From: Clostridiales bacterium
GTDB lineage: Bacteria > Bacillota > Clostridia > Christensenellales > Aristaeellaceae
Reading direction: 5' to 3'
Assembly (NCBI GenBank): GCA_019409045.1
Contig: DXVG01000103.1
Location: 1 to 6,585, forward strand
Length of the DNA stretch: 6,585 bases
Translations under genes and position numbers: made by a program
Shown: piece by piece, positions 1 to 5,760 of the stretch
Position numbering within the stretch: the first letter of the stretch is position 1
Layout of the letters: every line of letters begins with the position of its first letter
Notes under the pieces: generated by a model
What the model was told of the DNA's origin: nothing
The model's database searches: none
The model's input: only the letters and a program-made list of their open reading frames with translations

Positions 1-17
1 ATGTGTATAAGAGACAG
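1..17 (+). other. Sequencing adapter remnant (Nextera / Tn5 mosaic end)
   Basis: These 17 bases match the last 17 of the 19-bp Tn5 transposase mosaic end used in Nextera libraries, which ends ATAAGAGACAG. They sit at the very end of the window and are followed directly by an intact secA reading frame whose codon 60 ends at base 18. Reading through them adds LSLIH to the SecA frame, which does not fit the family continuation after 'GEDLD' (normally a Leu-Leu-Pro-Glu-Ala-Phe type segment). On the plus strand the same bases give the (M/V)YKRQ peptide, a known database contaminant. This is an untrimmed library artefact, not biology. Confidence 0.96.
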
Positions 18-197
18 GTCCAGATCCTCGCCGCCTCTGGCGCGCTTACGCAGTTTGTCGGTGTATTGACGCATTTCCTCGTCGGAGAGCTTCTGCATCT
101 GGCCCTCGAGGGCGCCAATCTGCTCCACGGTCTTGCGCAGACGCTTGATCTCCGCCTCGTTGGAGCCGGAGAGCGCCTTTTTGATGAAATCGAACAT
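18..197 (-). CDS. secA: Protein translocase subunit SecA, N-terminal 60 residues (truncated by contig end)
   Basis: SecA is the cytoplasmic ATPase that drives unfolded preproteins through the SecYEG channel. Only the first 60 codons are present. The peptide begins MFDFIKKALSGSNEAEIKRL and continues with a 'VEQIGALEGQMQKLSDEEMR' stretch and 'GGEDLD'. This matches the SecA N-terminal helix, which contacts lipid and the channel, and the lead-in to nucleotide-binding domain 1 (family pattern: ...I..LE..m..LSDEELR.kT..f..R...GE.LD). Walker motifs lie beyond the break; a full SecA is usually 800-950 residues. The ATG at 195-197 is preceded by GGAGG with a 6-base spacer, and a near-consensus promoter lies further upstream, so the start is secure. 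The frame stays open through the adapter at 1-17, so automatic callers may append false residues. The gene follows the transglutaminase gene on the same strand after 117 bp. Confidence 0.93.
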
Positions 198-203
198 GTC
201 CTT

Positions 204-208
204 CCTCC
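204..208 (-). promoter_or_regulatory. secA ribosome binding site
   Basis: On the minus strand GGAGG is followed by six bases (AAGGAC) and then ATG at 197. This is a strong Shine-Dalgarno sequence at good spacing and it fixes the secA start. Confidence 0.85.
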
Positions 209-221
209 AAGACCGATCTAT

Positions 222-235
222 CGCGCGGCCGCGCG
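222..235. repeat. Perfect 14-bp GC palindrome in the secA leader
   Basis: The sequence CGCGCGGCCGCGCG equals its own reverse complement. In RNA it could fold as a 5-bp CGCGC/GCGCG stem with a GGCC tetraloop. It lies inside the predicted secA 5' untranslated region, about 14 bases before the ribosome binding site. With such GC-rich background it may be chance; a role in tuning secA translation is speculation. Confidence 0.4.
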
Positions 236-257
236 GGCCGCAAAATTCCAATATACT

Positions 258-286
258 ATTATATAGACAGAAACCCGCATTTTCAA
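258..286 (-). promoter_or_regulatory. Sigma-A-type promoter for secA
   Basis: Minus strand reads TTGAAA (281-286), a 17-base spacer (264-280), then TATAAT (258-263). The -10 is a perfect consensus, the -35 matches 5 of 6 positions, and the spacing is ideal. It lies in an AT-rich island in otherwise very GC-rich DNA. The predicted transcription start near 251 gives a leader of about 53 nt. This suggests secA is transcribed strongly and independently of the upstream moxR operon. Confidence 0.85.
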
Positions 287-314
287 TATCCCCGCGCGAA
301 AATTTGCGGCTTTG

Positions 315-2696
315 TCACGGGATCGCCGTCGTATCGCCCAGCCCGTGCAGCGCGCGGCCGAGGTCGAAGCGCGCCCTCTCGCTGCGGCGCGCGCAGGCGC
401 GCAGGCGGCGATAGGCCAGAAGCCCCGTCTCCACATCCGCGGGTTCGAGGGCCCTGCCCGCGTAGCGGGCGTGCATAAGGCGCGCAAAGAACGCCTCCAG
501 CTCCGGCACCTGCGCAGCGCCGTGCAGCGCGCGGCGGGCAAACGCGTCCAGCGCCTCACCGCCGCGCGGGGCCTGCCCCATGCGCGCAAGCAGCATAAGC
601 AGCGCGCGGCACACGATCAGCCCCGCCTCGTCCGGGCTTGCGGCGCGCGCGGCGAGCGCCGCGGGGTCCGTGCGGCGCAGCCGGCGGCGCAGCCAGAGGA
701 TGACAAGCGCAAGCAGCGCGATCAGCACGAGCAGCACGAGCAGCGCGATCAGCCACGGCGAGGGGCCGCCCGGATCGTCCGGGGCATTCGGGTCGTTCGG
801 CTCGTCCATCGGCGCGGCGTCGTCCGGCTGGGGCGACGGGCTGGGCGTGGGCCGGCCCTCCGGCGGTAGCGACGGCGTGGGCGTTGGCGAATCCGCGCCC
901 GGGTCGGGCGTGGCGGTCGGCTCGGCCTCGGGGTCCTCGGGCGGCGGCGTGGGGCTGTCCCCGCCGTCGGGCACAAAGCCGGTGGAGCCGCCCTGGCCGA
1001 GGTGGTCGTGGATCTGGCCCTCGCCCTCGCCATTGTCGGAGGCCGCGGCCGCCTCCTCCGCCAGCGCGGTCGGGTCGAAGCTTAACCAGCCCACGCCGTC
1101 GAAGCAGACCTCCACCCACGCGTGCGCGTCCTCGCCGGTGAGCACCACGCTCTCGCCGCCGGTGTCGTAGAGCGCGTAGCCCTCGACGTAGCGCGCGGGC
1201 AGGCCCACTGCGCGGCACAGCACCGCCATGGCGCTTGCAAAGTAGCTGCAATAGCCCTCGCGGAAATCGAGCAGGAAGTAGGACACGAAATCGCGGTCGG
1301 CGGGCGGATAGTCCACCTCCAGCGTGTAGCGGCAGTTCGCCACCAGCCAGTCGCGGATGGCGGCGGCCTTGGCGTAGTCGCCCTCGACGCCGGATGTGAT
1401 CTGCGTGGCCAGCTCGTACACGCCCGATTCCACGCCCTCGGGCAGCGCAAGGCAGGTCTGCGTCGCCTCGGTGTAGATCGCGTCCTGCGCGCCCGCGCGG
1501 GAGAGCGTGAGCGCCTCCAGCGCCGCGTCGTCTCCCTGCGCGTAGGCGGTAAAGGCATAGGCGTCGCCCGCCTGCACGTTGCGCGCGAGGAACAATTCGC
1601 CGATGGAGTTGTAGTACACGGCGTTTTGAAGGTCCATGGAGAACGAGGAGAGCCGATTGGGCACGAACAGGGAGCTCGTGCCGTCGGCGAGCATCTCCAC
1701 CTGCGCGTTCACCTCGGCAAAGGCCGCCTCGCCGCCGGACACGGCCTGGGAGGCGAACACAGCCTCCCGCGTGGAGCGGCGCGTGAAATCGTAATAGAGG
1801 TAGCGCGCCTTCTCGCCCCCGTCCGTCCAGGAGATGCCCGTGTAGTCGCGGCGGATGGTGCCGCGCAGCAGAAGCTCGCCGTCGGCGGCGACGCGCATCA
1901 CGGGCGTCGCGTCCGGCGTGGCGGGGCCGCCCAGCCGCGGCGAGGCGGTGTCCCCGTCCATGACGGTGTGGTTGTAGCCGCGCTCCTGCAGGGAGAATGT
2001 CTGGCGCACTTCGCTGAAGCGGAAGTAATCCTCAAAGGCGTTGCGCACGCTGTTGGCGGCGTTCTCAAGCGGCGCCCAGGTGAGCCGCCCGCTGGGCACC
2101 AGCGCAAAGGCCAACAGCACCGCCAGCGTGGCCGGGATCAGCGCGCGCGCGTAGCCGCGCACGTCCCGCTCGATCTCCGAGGTGTGCGCGTAGGCCGCGG
2201 CCAGGCCGATCAGCGCGGGCACCGCCGCGCCCACGCCGGAGTGCGTGCTCAGCGCGCTGGCGATGAGTATGGCCGCGAGCGCGATCACCGCCGCGAAAAA
2301 CACGCCGCCGCGGCTTCGCACCAGCGGGAAGAACAGCAGCCCGAACGCCACGCCCAGCAGCATGCACGCCGCCGGGGCGTGCTCGCCCAGCGCGGAGGCG
2401 TCGCCCGTCTGCGCGGCGGCGCGCACGGCGTCCACCAGCGCGCGCACGCCGAAGGCGCCGCCCAGCACCGTCACGCCCGCAAGCGCCACCAGCGCCGCGA
2501 TCCCCGCGATGAGCCCGCCCGGGCCCAGGCACATGACCGCGCACGACAGCGCCGCCGCGAGCGCCCACAGGTACGCCGCGGGCCACGCCGCCGCAAGCGG
2601 CGTCGCGCCGAGTATGACGTTTGCCACGCTGCCCGCCACCAGCGCCGCGATCAGCGCCGTGCTCAGCAGCCGTAAGAGTTTCTGCGTCGTTGTCAT
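315..2696 (-). CDS. TgpA-type membrane transglutaminase-like protein with C-terminal DUF4129 region
   Basis: 793-residue integral membrane protein. Residues 1-201 contain about seven hydrophobic segments (roughly 8-30, 36-58, 60-82, 106-126, 131-150, 155-171, 182-201), like the TgpA N-terminal region. A long extracytoplasmic region (about 202-645) follows and holds a transglutaminase-like papain-fold core at about 420-545. The catalytic triad is intact: Cys483 in 'GYCSYFASAM', His525 in 'DAHAWVEV' and Asp541 in 'WLSFDPT'. Next come a Pro/Thr/Ser/Asp-rich linker (578-646), a last membrane helix (647-669) with an RRRLRR stop-transfer cluster, and a cytoplasmic tail (about 690-765) resembling DUF4129. 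Such proteins are probably proteases or transamidases acting outside the membrane; the substrate is unknown. The ATG is preceded by GAGGA with a 5-base spacer. It starts 25 bp after the DUF58 gene and is last in the moxR operon. No clear terminator follows. Confidence 0.93.
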   Translation of the reverse strand: MTTTQKLLRLLSTALIAALVAGSVANVILGATPLAAAWPAAYLWALAAALSCAVMCLGPGGLIAGIAALVALAGVTVLGGAFGVRALVDAVRAAAQTGDASALGEHAPAACMLLGVAFGLLFFPLVRSRGGVFFAAVIALAAILIASALSTHSGVGAAVPALIGLAAAYAHTSEIERDVRGYARALIPATLAVLLAFALVPSGRLTWAPLENAANSVRNAFEDYFRFSEVRQTFSLQERGYNHTVMDGDTASPRLGGPATPDATPVMRVAADGELLLRGTIRRDYTGISWTDGGEKARYLYYDFTRRSTREAVFASQAVSGGEAAFAEVNAQVEMLADGTSSLFVPNRLSSFSMDLQNAVYYNSIGELFLARNVQAGDAYAFTAYAQGDDAALEALTLSRAGAQDAIYTEATQTCLALPEGVESGVYELATQITSGVEGDYAKAAAIRDWLVANCRYTLEVDYPPADRDFVSYFLLDFREGYCSYFASAMAVLCRAVGLPARYVEGYALYDTGGESVVLTGEDAHAWVEVCFDGVGWLSFDPTALAEEAAAASDNGEGEGQIHDHLGQGGSTGFVPDGGDSPTPPPEDPEAEPTATPDPGADSPTPTPSLPPEGRPTPSPSPQPDDAAPMDEPNDPNAPDDPGGPSPWLIALLVLLVLIALLALVILWLRRRLRRTDPAALAARAASPDEAGLIVCRALLMLLARMGQAPRGGEALDAFARRALHGAAQVPELEAFFARLMHARYAGRALEPADVETGLLAYRRLRACARRSERARFDLGRALHGLGDTTAIP
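759..965 (-). repeat. Low-complexity Pro/Thr/Ser linker coding region
   Basis: Codes for residues 578-646 of the transglutaminase-like protein. It is rich in repeated TP, SP and PP units and acidic residues (for example 'SPTPTPSLPPEG' and 'PTPSPSPQPDD'). It lies directly before the last membrane helix, so it is probably an extended spacer on the outer face that holds the catalytic domain away from the membrane. Its composition is like O-glycosylated linkers of other surface proteins, but nothing here proves modification. Confidence 0.75.
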
Positions 2697-2721
2697 TTCC
2701 GTCCTCTGCGCTTTTTGCGCA

Positions 2722-3882
2722 CTACGCGGCGCCGGCCCATGGGTCCACGAGCCGCGCCTCGACGTTTTCCATCTTCAGCCGCTCCACCATCTCCAGCGAC
2801 TGCACGTTGCGGCTGTCGGTGACCCATAAAAGCCTGACCCGCACGCCCGAGCGCGAGAGCTTGAGCGCCATGTCCGCCACGCGCGTGGTCAGCCGCGGCG
2901 TGACCAGCACGCAGCCGCCGGTGCGCGTGGTGCGCCGGAGCATCTGCATCTGCACCTGCTCGTAGGGGAAGGGGCTGTCGAACTTCACGCGCATCAGCGC
3001 CTCGGCGAACATGAGAAAGTCCTGCGGGAACTGGCCGGACACCTCGCTCGGCCGCGTGCTCTGCAGGGGCATGCGCACGGGATAGCCCTCCTCGAGCTGC
3101 GCCTTGGCCTGCGAGAGGCATTCCTCGCACACGCAGTCCTCGATGCTCAGCGCCTGATCGGGCAGCGCCGAGATCTCCGACAGATCCGGCACGATCAGCG
3201 TGTCCGGCCGGGAGGATTCCTCAAATGTGCGCACCATCAGCTCGCGCTTGCGCATGGTCAGCTTCCAGTGTACCTTTTTGAGCACGTCGCCCTCCTGCCA
3301 CTTGCGCACGTCCGAGGGCGAGGCCGTGTCCTCGCTGGCGCGCGAGCGCAGCTCCGGCCCCGTGTCGCCCGCGTGCAGCTCCATAAACGGCGCCTCGTGC
3401 GAGCGCGGGTAGACGTCCACCTTCAAAAGCCGCATGCCGCTGGCGCGCGATATGTTGAACAGGCCGAACATGTCCTTCGCGCGCAGGCGCGAGACGCCCA
3501 CCTCGTAGCTGCCCCTGTGCGGGCAGCGCAGCATGTAGCGGAATGTCCGCGTCTGAAACGGCGGGGGGGACACGCTGATCTCCTGCGAGGCGGAGAACGT
3601 CGAGGGCACGTTGAGGCGTATGCGCAGCGCCGAGACCGGCAGAAGCGACGTGTGCCGGACGGTGAATATGGTCATCAGCGCCTCGCCGCGCTCCACGCGG
3701 GGGCGGACGCCGCGCATCTCGATGCGCACGCTCAAAAGCACCCAGATCACCGACGCCAGCGACAGCGCCGCGATCAGCAAAAGCGAGTAAAACAGCAGGT
3801 AGTATATCTGCCCGCCGGTGGACAGGCCCGTGACCAGCAGGCCCGCCATGGCGATGAGCAGCCCCGCGAGGCGCGAAGTCAT
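2722..3882 (-). CDS. DUF58 domain-containing membrane protein
   Basis: 386 residues. Two N-terminal hydrophobic helices (about 5-20 and 27-51) anchor it. A beta-rich middle contains the family 'RGSYEVG...KDMFGLFNIS' segment (123-145). The DUF58 signature lies at 191-220: 'DVRKWQEGDVLKKVHWK' followed by RKRELMVRTF. After it comes a von Willebrand A-like fold starting at 'DTLIVPDLSEIS' (227-238); the metal-site motif looks degenerate (D-L-S-E-I rather than DxSxS). DUF58 proteins are encoded beside MoxR ATPases and are thought to be their partners or clients, but their biochemical role is not settled. The start at 3882 overlaps the moxR stop as ATGA, implying translational coupling. The same frame stays open far upstream, to 4725, but that part is only a shadow of moxR. 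Three cysteines (250, 252, 255) form a CxCxxC in the A-domain. The tgpA-type gene follows after 25 bp. Confidence 0.92.
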   Translation of the reverse strand: MTSRLAGLLIAMAGLLVTGLSTGGQIYYLLFYSLLLIAALSLASVIWVLLSVRIEMRGVRPRVERGEALMTIFTVRHTSLLPVSALRIRLNVPSTFSASQEISVSPPPFQTRTFRYMLRCPHRGSYEVGVSRLRAKDMFGLFNISRASGMRLLKVDVYPRSHEAPFMELHAGDTGPELRSRASEDTASPSDVRKWQEGDVLKKVHWKLTMRKRELMVRTFEESSRPDTLIVPDLSEISALPDQALSIEDCVCEECLSQAKAQLEEGYPVRMPLQSTRPSEVSGQFPQDFLMFAEALMRVKFDSPFPYEQVQMQMLRRTTRTGGCVLVTPRLTTRVADMALKLSRSGVRVRLLWVTDSRNVQSLEMVERLKMENVEARLVDPWAGAA

Positions 3883-4826
3883 TTGACCTTCACCGGCACC
3901 TGCACGGCGCCCAGCACGTTTGCCAGCACCCTCTGCGCGGTCATGTTGCGCATGCGCGCCTCCGGGCTGAGCACCAGACGGTGCGCGAGCACCGGCTCGG
4001 CCATCTTCTGCACGTCCTCGGGGGAGACGTAGTCGCGCCCGAGCATCAGCGCCCGCGCCTGCGCCGCGCGCAGAAGCGAGATCGCCGCGCGCGTGGATAT
4101 GCCCAGCTGCAGCGCGCCGTTTTTGCGCGAGGCCGCGGCAATGGCGGCGATGTAGGCGCGCACCTCGCGCGATGTGTAGACCGTGTCCACCTGCTGCTGG
4201 AGCTTTACGATGTCCTGCGATGTGCAGATGGGGCGAAGCTCCTCCATCGGCCGCGCGCCGGAGGTGTAGCGCTCGAGTATGTCGGCCTCCTCCTCGGGCG
4301 TGGGGTAGCCGATGGCCACGCGCATGAAGAAGCGGTCGAGCTGCGCCTCCGGCAAGGGATAGGTGCCCACGAAGTCCACCGGGTTCTGCGTGGCCAGCAC
4401 GATAAACGGGCTGGGCATGCGGTAGGTGGCGCCGTCCACGGTGACCTGCCCCTCCTCCATGACCTCCAGGAGGCTCGACTGCGTCTTGGGCGATGTGCGG
4501 TTGATCTCGTCTGCCAGCACGATCTGGCTCATCACAAGCCCCGGCCGGTACTCGAGCTCGCCGGTCTTGAAGTTGACGATGGAAAAGCCCGTGATGTCGC
4601 TGGGGGTGATGTCCGGGGTGAACTGTATGCGCTTGAACGAACAGTCCAGCGAGCGCGCCAGCGCCGAGGCAAGCGTCGTCTTGCCCACGCCGGGGACGTC
4701 CTCGATGAGCACATGGCCGCGGCACAGAAGCGCGATCATCATCAGCTCCACCGCGTCCTGCTTGCCCACGATGACCCTGCCCACGTTCTTTGTCAGCAAC
4801 TGCGCAAACCGCTGCGTTACCTGCAT
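3879..4826 (-). CDS. moxR: MoxR-family AAA+ ATPase
   Basis: 315 residues, the usual length for MoxR (AAA_3) proteins. Walker A is at 43-51 ('DVPGVGKTT', Lys49), Walker B at 102-108 ('IVLADEI', Asp106-Glu107), sensor 1 around Asn148 ('ATQNP'), the 'LPEAQLDRFFMR' segment at 158-169 supplies the arginine-finger region, and sensor 2 'STRA' is at 244-247. The C-terminal helical lid (about 200-315) includes 'YVSPEDVQ'. MoxR ATPases form hexamers and act as chaperone-like remodelers, often for the products of adjacent DUF58 or VWA genes. It is first in a three-gene operon. AAGGAG lies 9 bases before the ATG, and a good promoter lies about 90 bp upstream. All catalytic residues seem intact. The symbol names the family, not a proven orthologue. 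Confidence 0.95.
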   Translation of the reverse strand: MQVTQRFAQLLTKNVGRVIVGKQDAVELMMIALLCRGHVLIEDVPGVGKTTLASALARSLDCSFKRIQFTPDITPSDITGFSIVNFKTGELEYRPGLVMSQIVLADEINRTSPKTQSSLLEVMEEGQVTVDGATYRMPSPFIVLATQNPVDFVGTYPLPEAQLDRFFMRVAIGYPTPEEEADILERYTSGARPMEELRPICTSQDIVKLQQQVDTVYTSREVRAYIAAIAAASRKNGALQLGISTRAAISLLRAAQARALMLGRDYVSPEDVQKMAEPVLAHRLVLSPEARMRNMTAQRVLANVLGAVQVPVKVK

Positions 4827-4835
4827 ATCCGCGTT

Positions 4836-4841
4836 CTCCTT
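4836..4841 (-). promoter_or_regulatory. moxR ribosome binding site
   Basis: Minus strand AAGGAG with a 9-base spacer to the ATG at 4826. This is a good Shine-Dalgarno match that supports the chosen moxR start. Confidence 0.8.
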
Positions 4842-4855
4842 ACATCTTTATATGC

Positions 4856-4874
4856 GCTGCCGCTCCCGCGGCGC
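4856..4874 (-). promoter_or_regulatory. Possible hairpin in the moxR mRNA leader
   Basis: GCCGC (4859-4863) and GCGGC (4868-4872) pair around a 4-base loop, and two further G-C pairs form after a one-base bulge. It sits in the predicted 83-nt leader, about 15 bases before the ribosome binding site. There is no U-run after it, so it is not an intrinsic terminator. A regulatory role is speculative, since GC-rich DNA yields such stems by chance. Confidence 0.3.
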
Positions 4875-4916
4875 TGCCTATGCGCGGCGGCGGCAAAGCG
4901 CACGAACTCAGTTTCC

Positions 4917-4945
4917 AGTATACAAATTCGCGCGGAGAATGACAA
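4917..4945 (-). promoter_or_regulatory. Sigma-A-type promoter for the moxR-DUF58-transglutaminase operon
   Basis: Minus strand TTGTCA (4940-4945), a 17-base spacer, then TATACT (4917-4922). Each hexamer matches the consensus at 5 of 6 positions. The predicted start near 4910 gives a leader of about 83 nt. No second promoter is evident between the three genes, so this one probably drives the whole operon. Confidence 0.78.
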
Positions 4946-4952
4946 GCAAATC

Positions 4953-4981
4953 TGTTCAAATGCCCCGGAATGTGCTACAAT
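4953..4981 (+). promoter_or_regulatory. Promoter for birA (and probably nnr), extended -10 type
   Basis: TACAAT at 4976-4981 is preceded by TGC (4973-4975), giving an extended -10 element. The -35 is weak: TGTTCA (4953-4958) at 17-base spacing, or TTCAAA (4955-4960) at a short 15-base spacing. The predicted start near 4988 leaves a leader of about 25 nt. No BirA-operator-like inverted repeat (TTGTAAAC / GTTTACAA type) is visible. The absence fits a BirA without a DNA-binding domain. Confidence 0.65.
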
Positions 4982-5003
4982 ATTCAAAGGAAGGTCACAA
5001 TTC

Positions 5004-5008
5004 GGAGG
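5004..5008 (+). promoter_or_regulatory. birA ribosome binding site
   Basis: GGAGG with a 4-base spacer (CGTT) before the ATG at 5013. It settles the start: the birA frame is open for about 1 kb upstream, antisense to moxR, but only this ATG has both a ribosome binding site and a promoter and matches where the ligase family begins. Confidence 0.85.
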
Positions 5009-5012
5009 CGTT

Positions 5013-5735
5013 ATGCGACGTATCTTTACCTTGGACGCGGTCGATTCCACCAACCTCGAGGCCAAGCGATATGCGCTTTCGGGCATGGGCGAGTGCGCGG
5101 TGGTGGCGCGGGAGCAGACCGCGGGGCGCGGCCGCCTCGACCGCGCGTGGCAGTCCCCGCGCGGCGAAGGGCTGTGGGTGTCGCTGCTTTTGCGGCCGCG
5201 GGGCGTGCCCGCACAGCACGCGGGCGGGGCGCTGTTCGTGGCGGCGCTCTCCATGGCCGAGGCGCTCCTGCCCTACGGCCCGGCGAGGATCAAGTGGCCC
5301 AACGACCTTGTGATGAACGGCAAAAAGATCTGCGGCATGCTGGCCGAGGCGGGCTTTCGGGAAGGGGCGTGCGACTGGGCGGTGCTCGGGCTGGGGGTGA
5401 ACCTGATGCAGGCGAGCTTCCCGCAGGAGCTGTCCCACGCCACATCGCTGTTTTTGCAGACGGGCGTGCGCCTTGCCCCGGAGGAGCTTCTGCCGCTGTT
5501 TCTCGAGCGGTTTGAGCCGTGGTACGCGCGCTGGCAGGCGGAGGGCCTCGCCCCCATACTCGCGGGCATCCGCCCGCTGTCGGCCACGCTTGGACAGAGT
5601 GTGCGCATCGAGGGCCGCGAGGGCGTGGCGCTCGATCTGCGCGAGGACGGCGCGCTCGTGTGGCAGGTGGACGGCAAGACCGAGGCCGTGCTGGCGGGCG
5701 ACGTGTCCGTGCGCGGTCTGGACGGGTATGTGTAA
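5013..5735 (+). CDS. birA: Biotin--[acetyl-CoA-carboxylase] ligase (group I, no DNA-binding domain)
   Basis: 240 residues. The enzyme makes biotinyl-AMP from biotin and ATP and transfers biotin to the conserved lysine of carboxylase carrier proteins in the cytoplasm. Motifs in order: 'DSTN' (11-14), the biotin/AMP loop 'GRGRLDRAW' (38-46), 'KWPND' (94-98), 'KKICGMLAE' (104-112) with its likely catalytic lysine region, and 'GLGVN' (126-130). The C-terminal SH3-like domain spans about 191-235 ('LGQSVRIEGREG' and onward). The protein starts directly at the catalytic domain with no winged helix. It is therefore the monofunctional type, rather than the roughly 320-residue regulatory E. coli/B. subtilis type. 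It diverges from moxR, and nnr follows after 25 bp, so the two are probably co-transcribed. Confidence 0.95.
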   Translation: MRRIFTLDAVDSTNLEAKRYALSGMGECAVVAREQTAGRGRLDRAWQSPRGEGLWVSLLLRPRGVPAQHAGGALFVAALSMAEALLPYGPARIKWPNDLVMNGKKICGMLAEAGFREGACDWAVLGLGVNLMQASFPQELSHATSLFLQTGVRLAPEELLPLFLERFEPWYARWQAEGLAPILAGIRPLSATLGQSVRIEGREGVALDLREDGALVWQVDGKTEAVLAGDVSVRGLDGYV

Positions 5736-5748
5736 AGCAGACGGCCGC

Positions 5749-5756
5749 GGAGGTGA
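5749..5756 (+). promoter_or_regulatory. nnr ribosome binding site
   Basis: GGAGGTGA is a full-length match to the anti-Shine-Dalgarno sequence, followed by a 4-base spacer (CGTT) and ATG at 5761. It is unusually complete and fixes the nnr start inside the short gap after birA. Confidence 0.85.
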
Positions 5757-5760
5757 CGTT

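Noticed and set aside
218..869. Several short plus- and minus-strand frames around the secA leader and the 3' end of the transglutaminase gene
   Set aside because: They cross the promoter, the secA start or the coding sequence of a real gene, and show no recognisable domain or ribosome binding site.
1122..2675. Long open reading frame of 517 codons on the plus strand, antisense to the transglutaminase gene
   Set aside because: It is Arg/His/Gly/Ala-rich without any domain pattern, has no ribosome binding site, and mirrors a well-recognised gene. In GC-rich DNA antisense frames stay open because stop codons are rare.
3883..4725. In-frame upstream extension of the DUF58 gene by 281 codons
   Set aside because: It is moxR read in another frame (Arg/Ala/Gly/His-rich). 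The ATG at 3882 overlapping the moxR stop gives the normal membrane-anchored N-terminus.
4847..4852. TATAAA on the minus strand as a second moxR -10 element
   Set aside because: The position 17 bp upstream reads AGCGCC, which is no -35, and it lies too close to the ribosome binding site. The TTGTCA/TATACT pair further up is far better.
3981..5012. In-frame upstream extension of birA, which would give a 584-residue protein
   Set aside because: The extension is antisense to moxR, low-complexity and unlike any ligase domain. The ATG at 5013 has a promoter and a GGAGG site, and the family motifs begin right after it.
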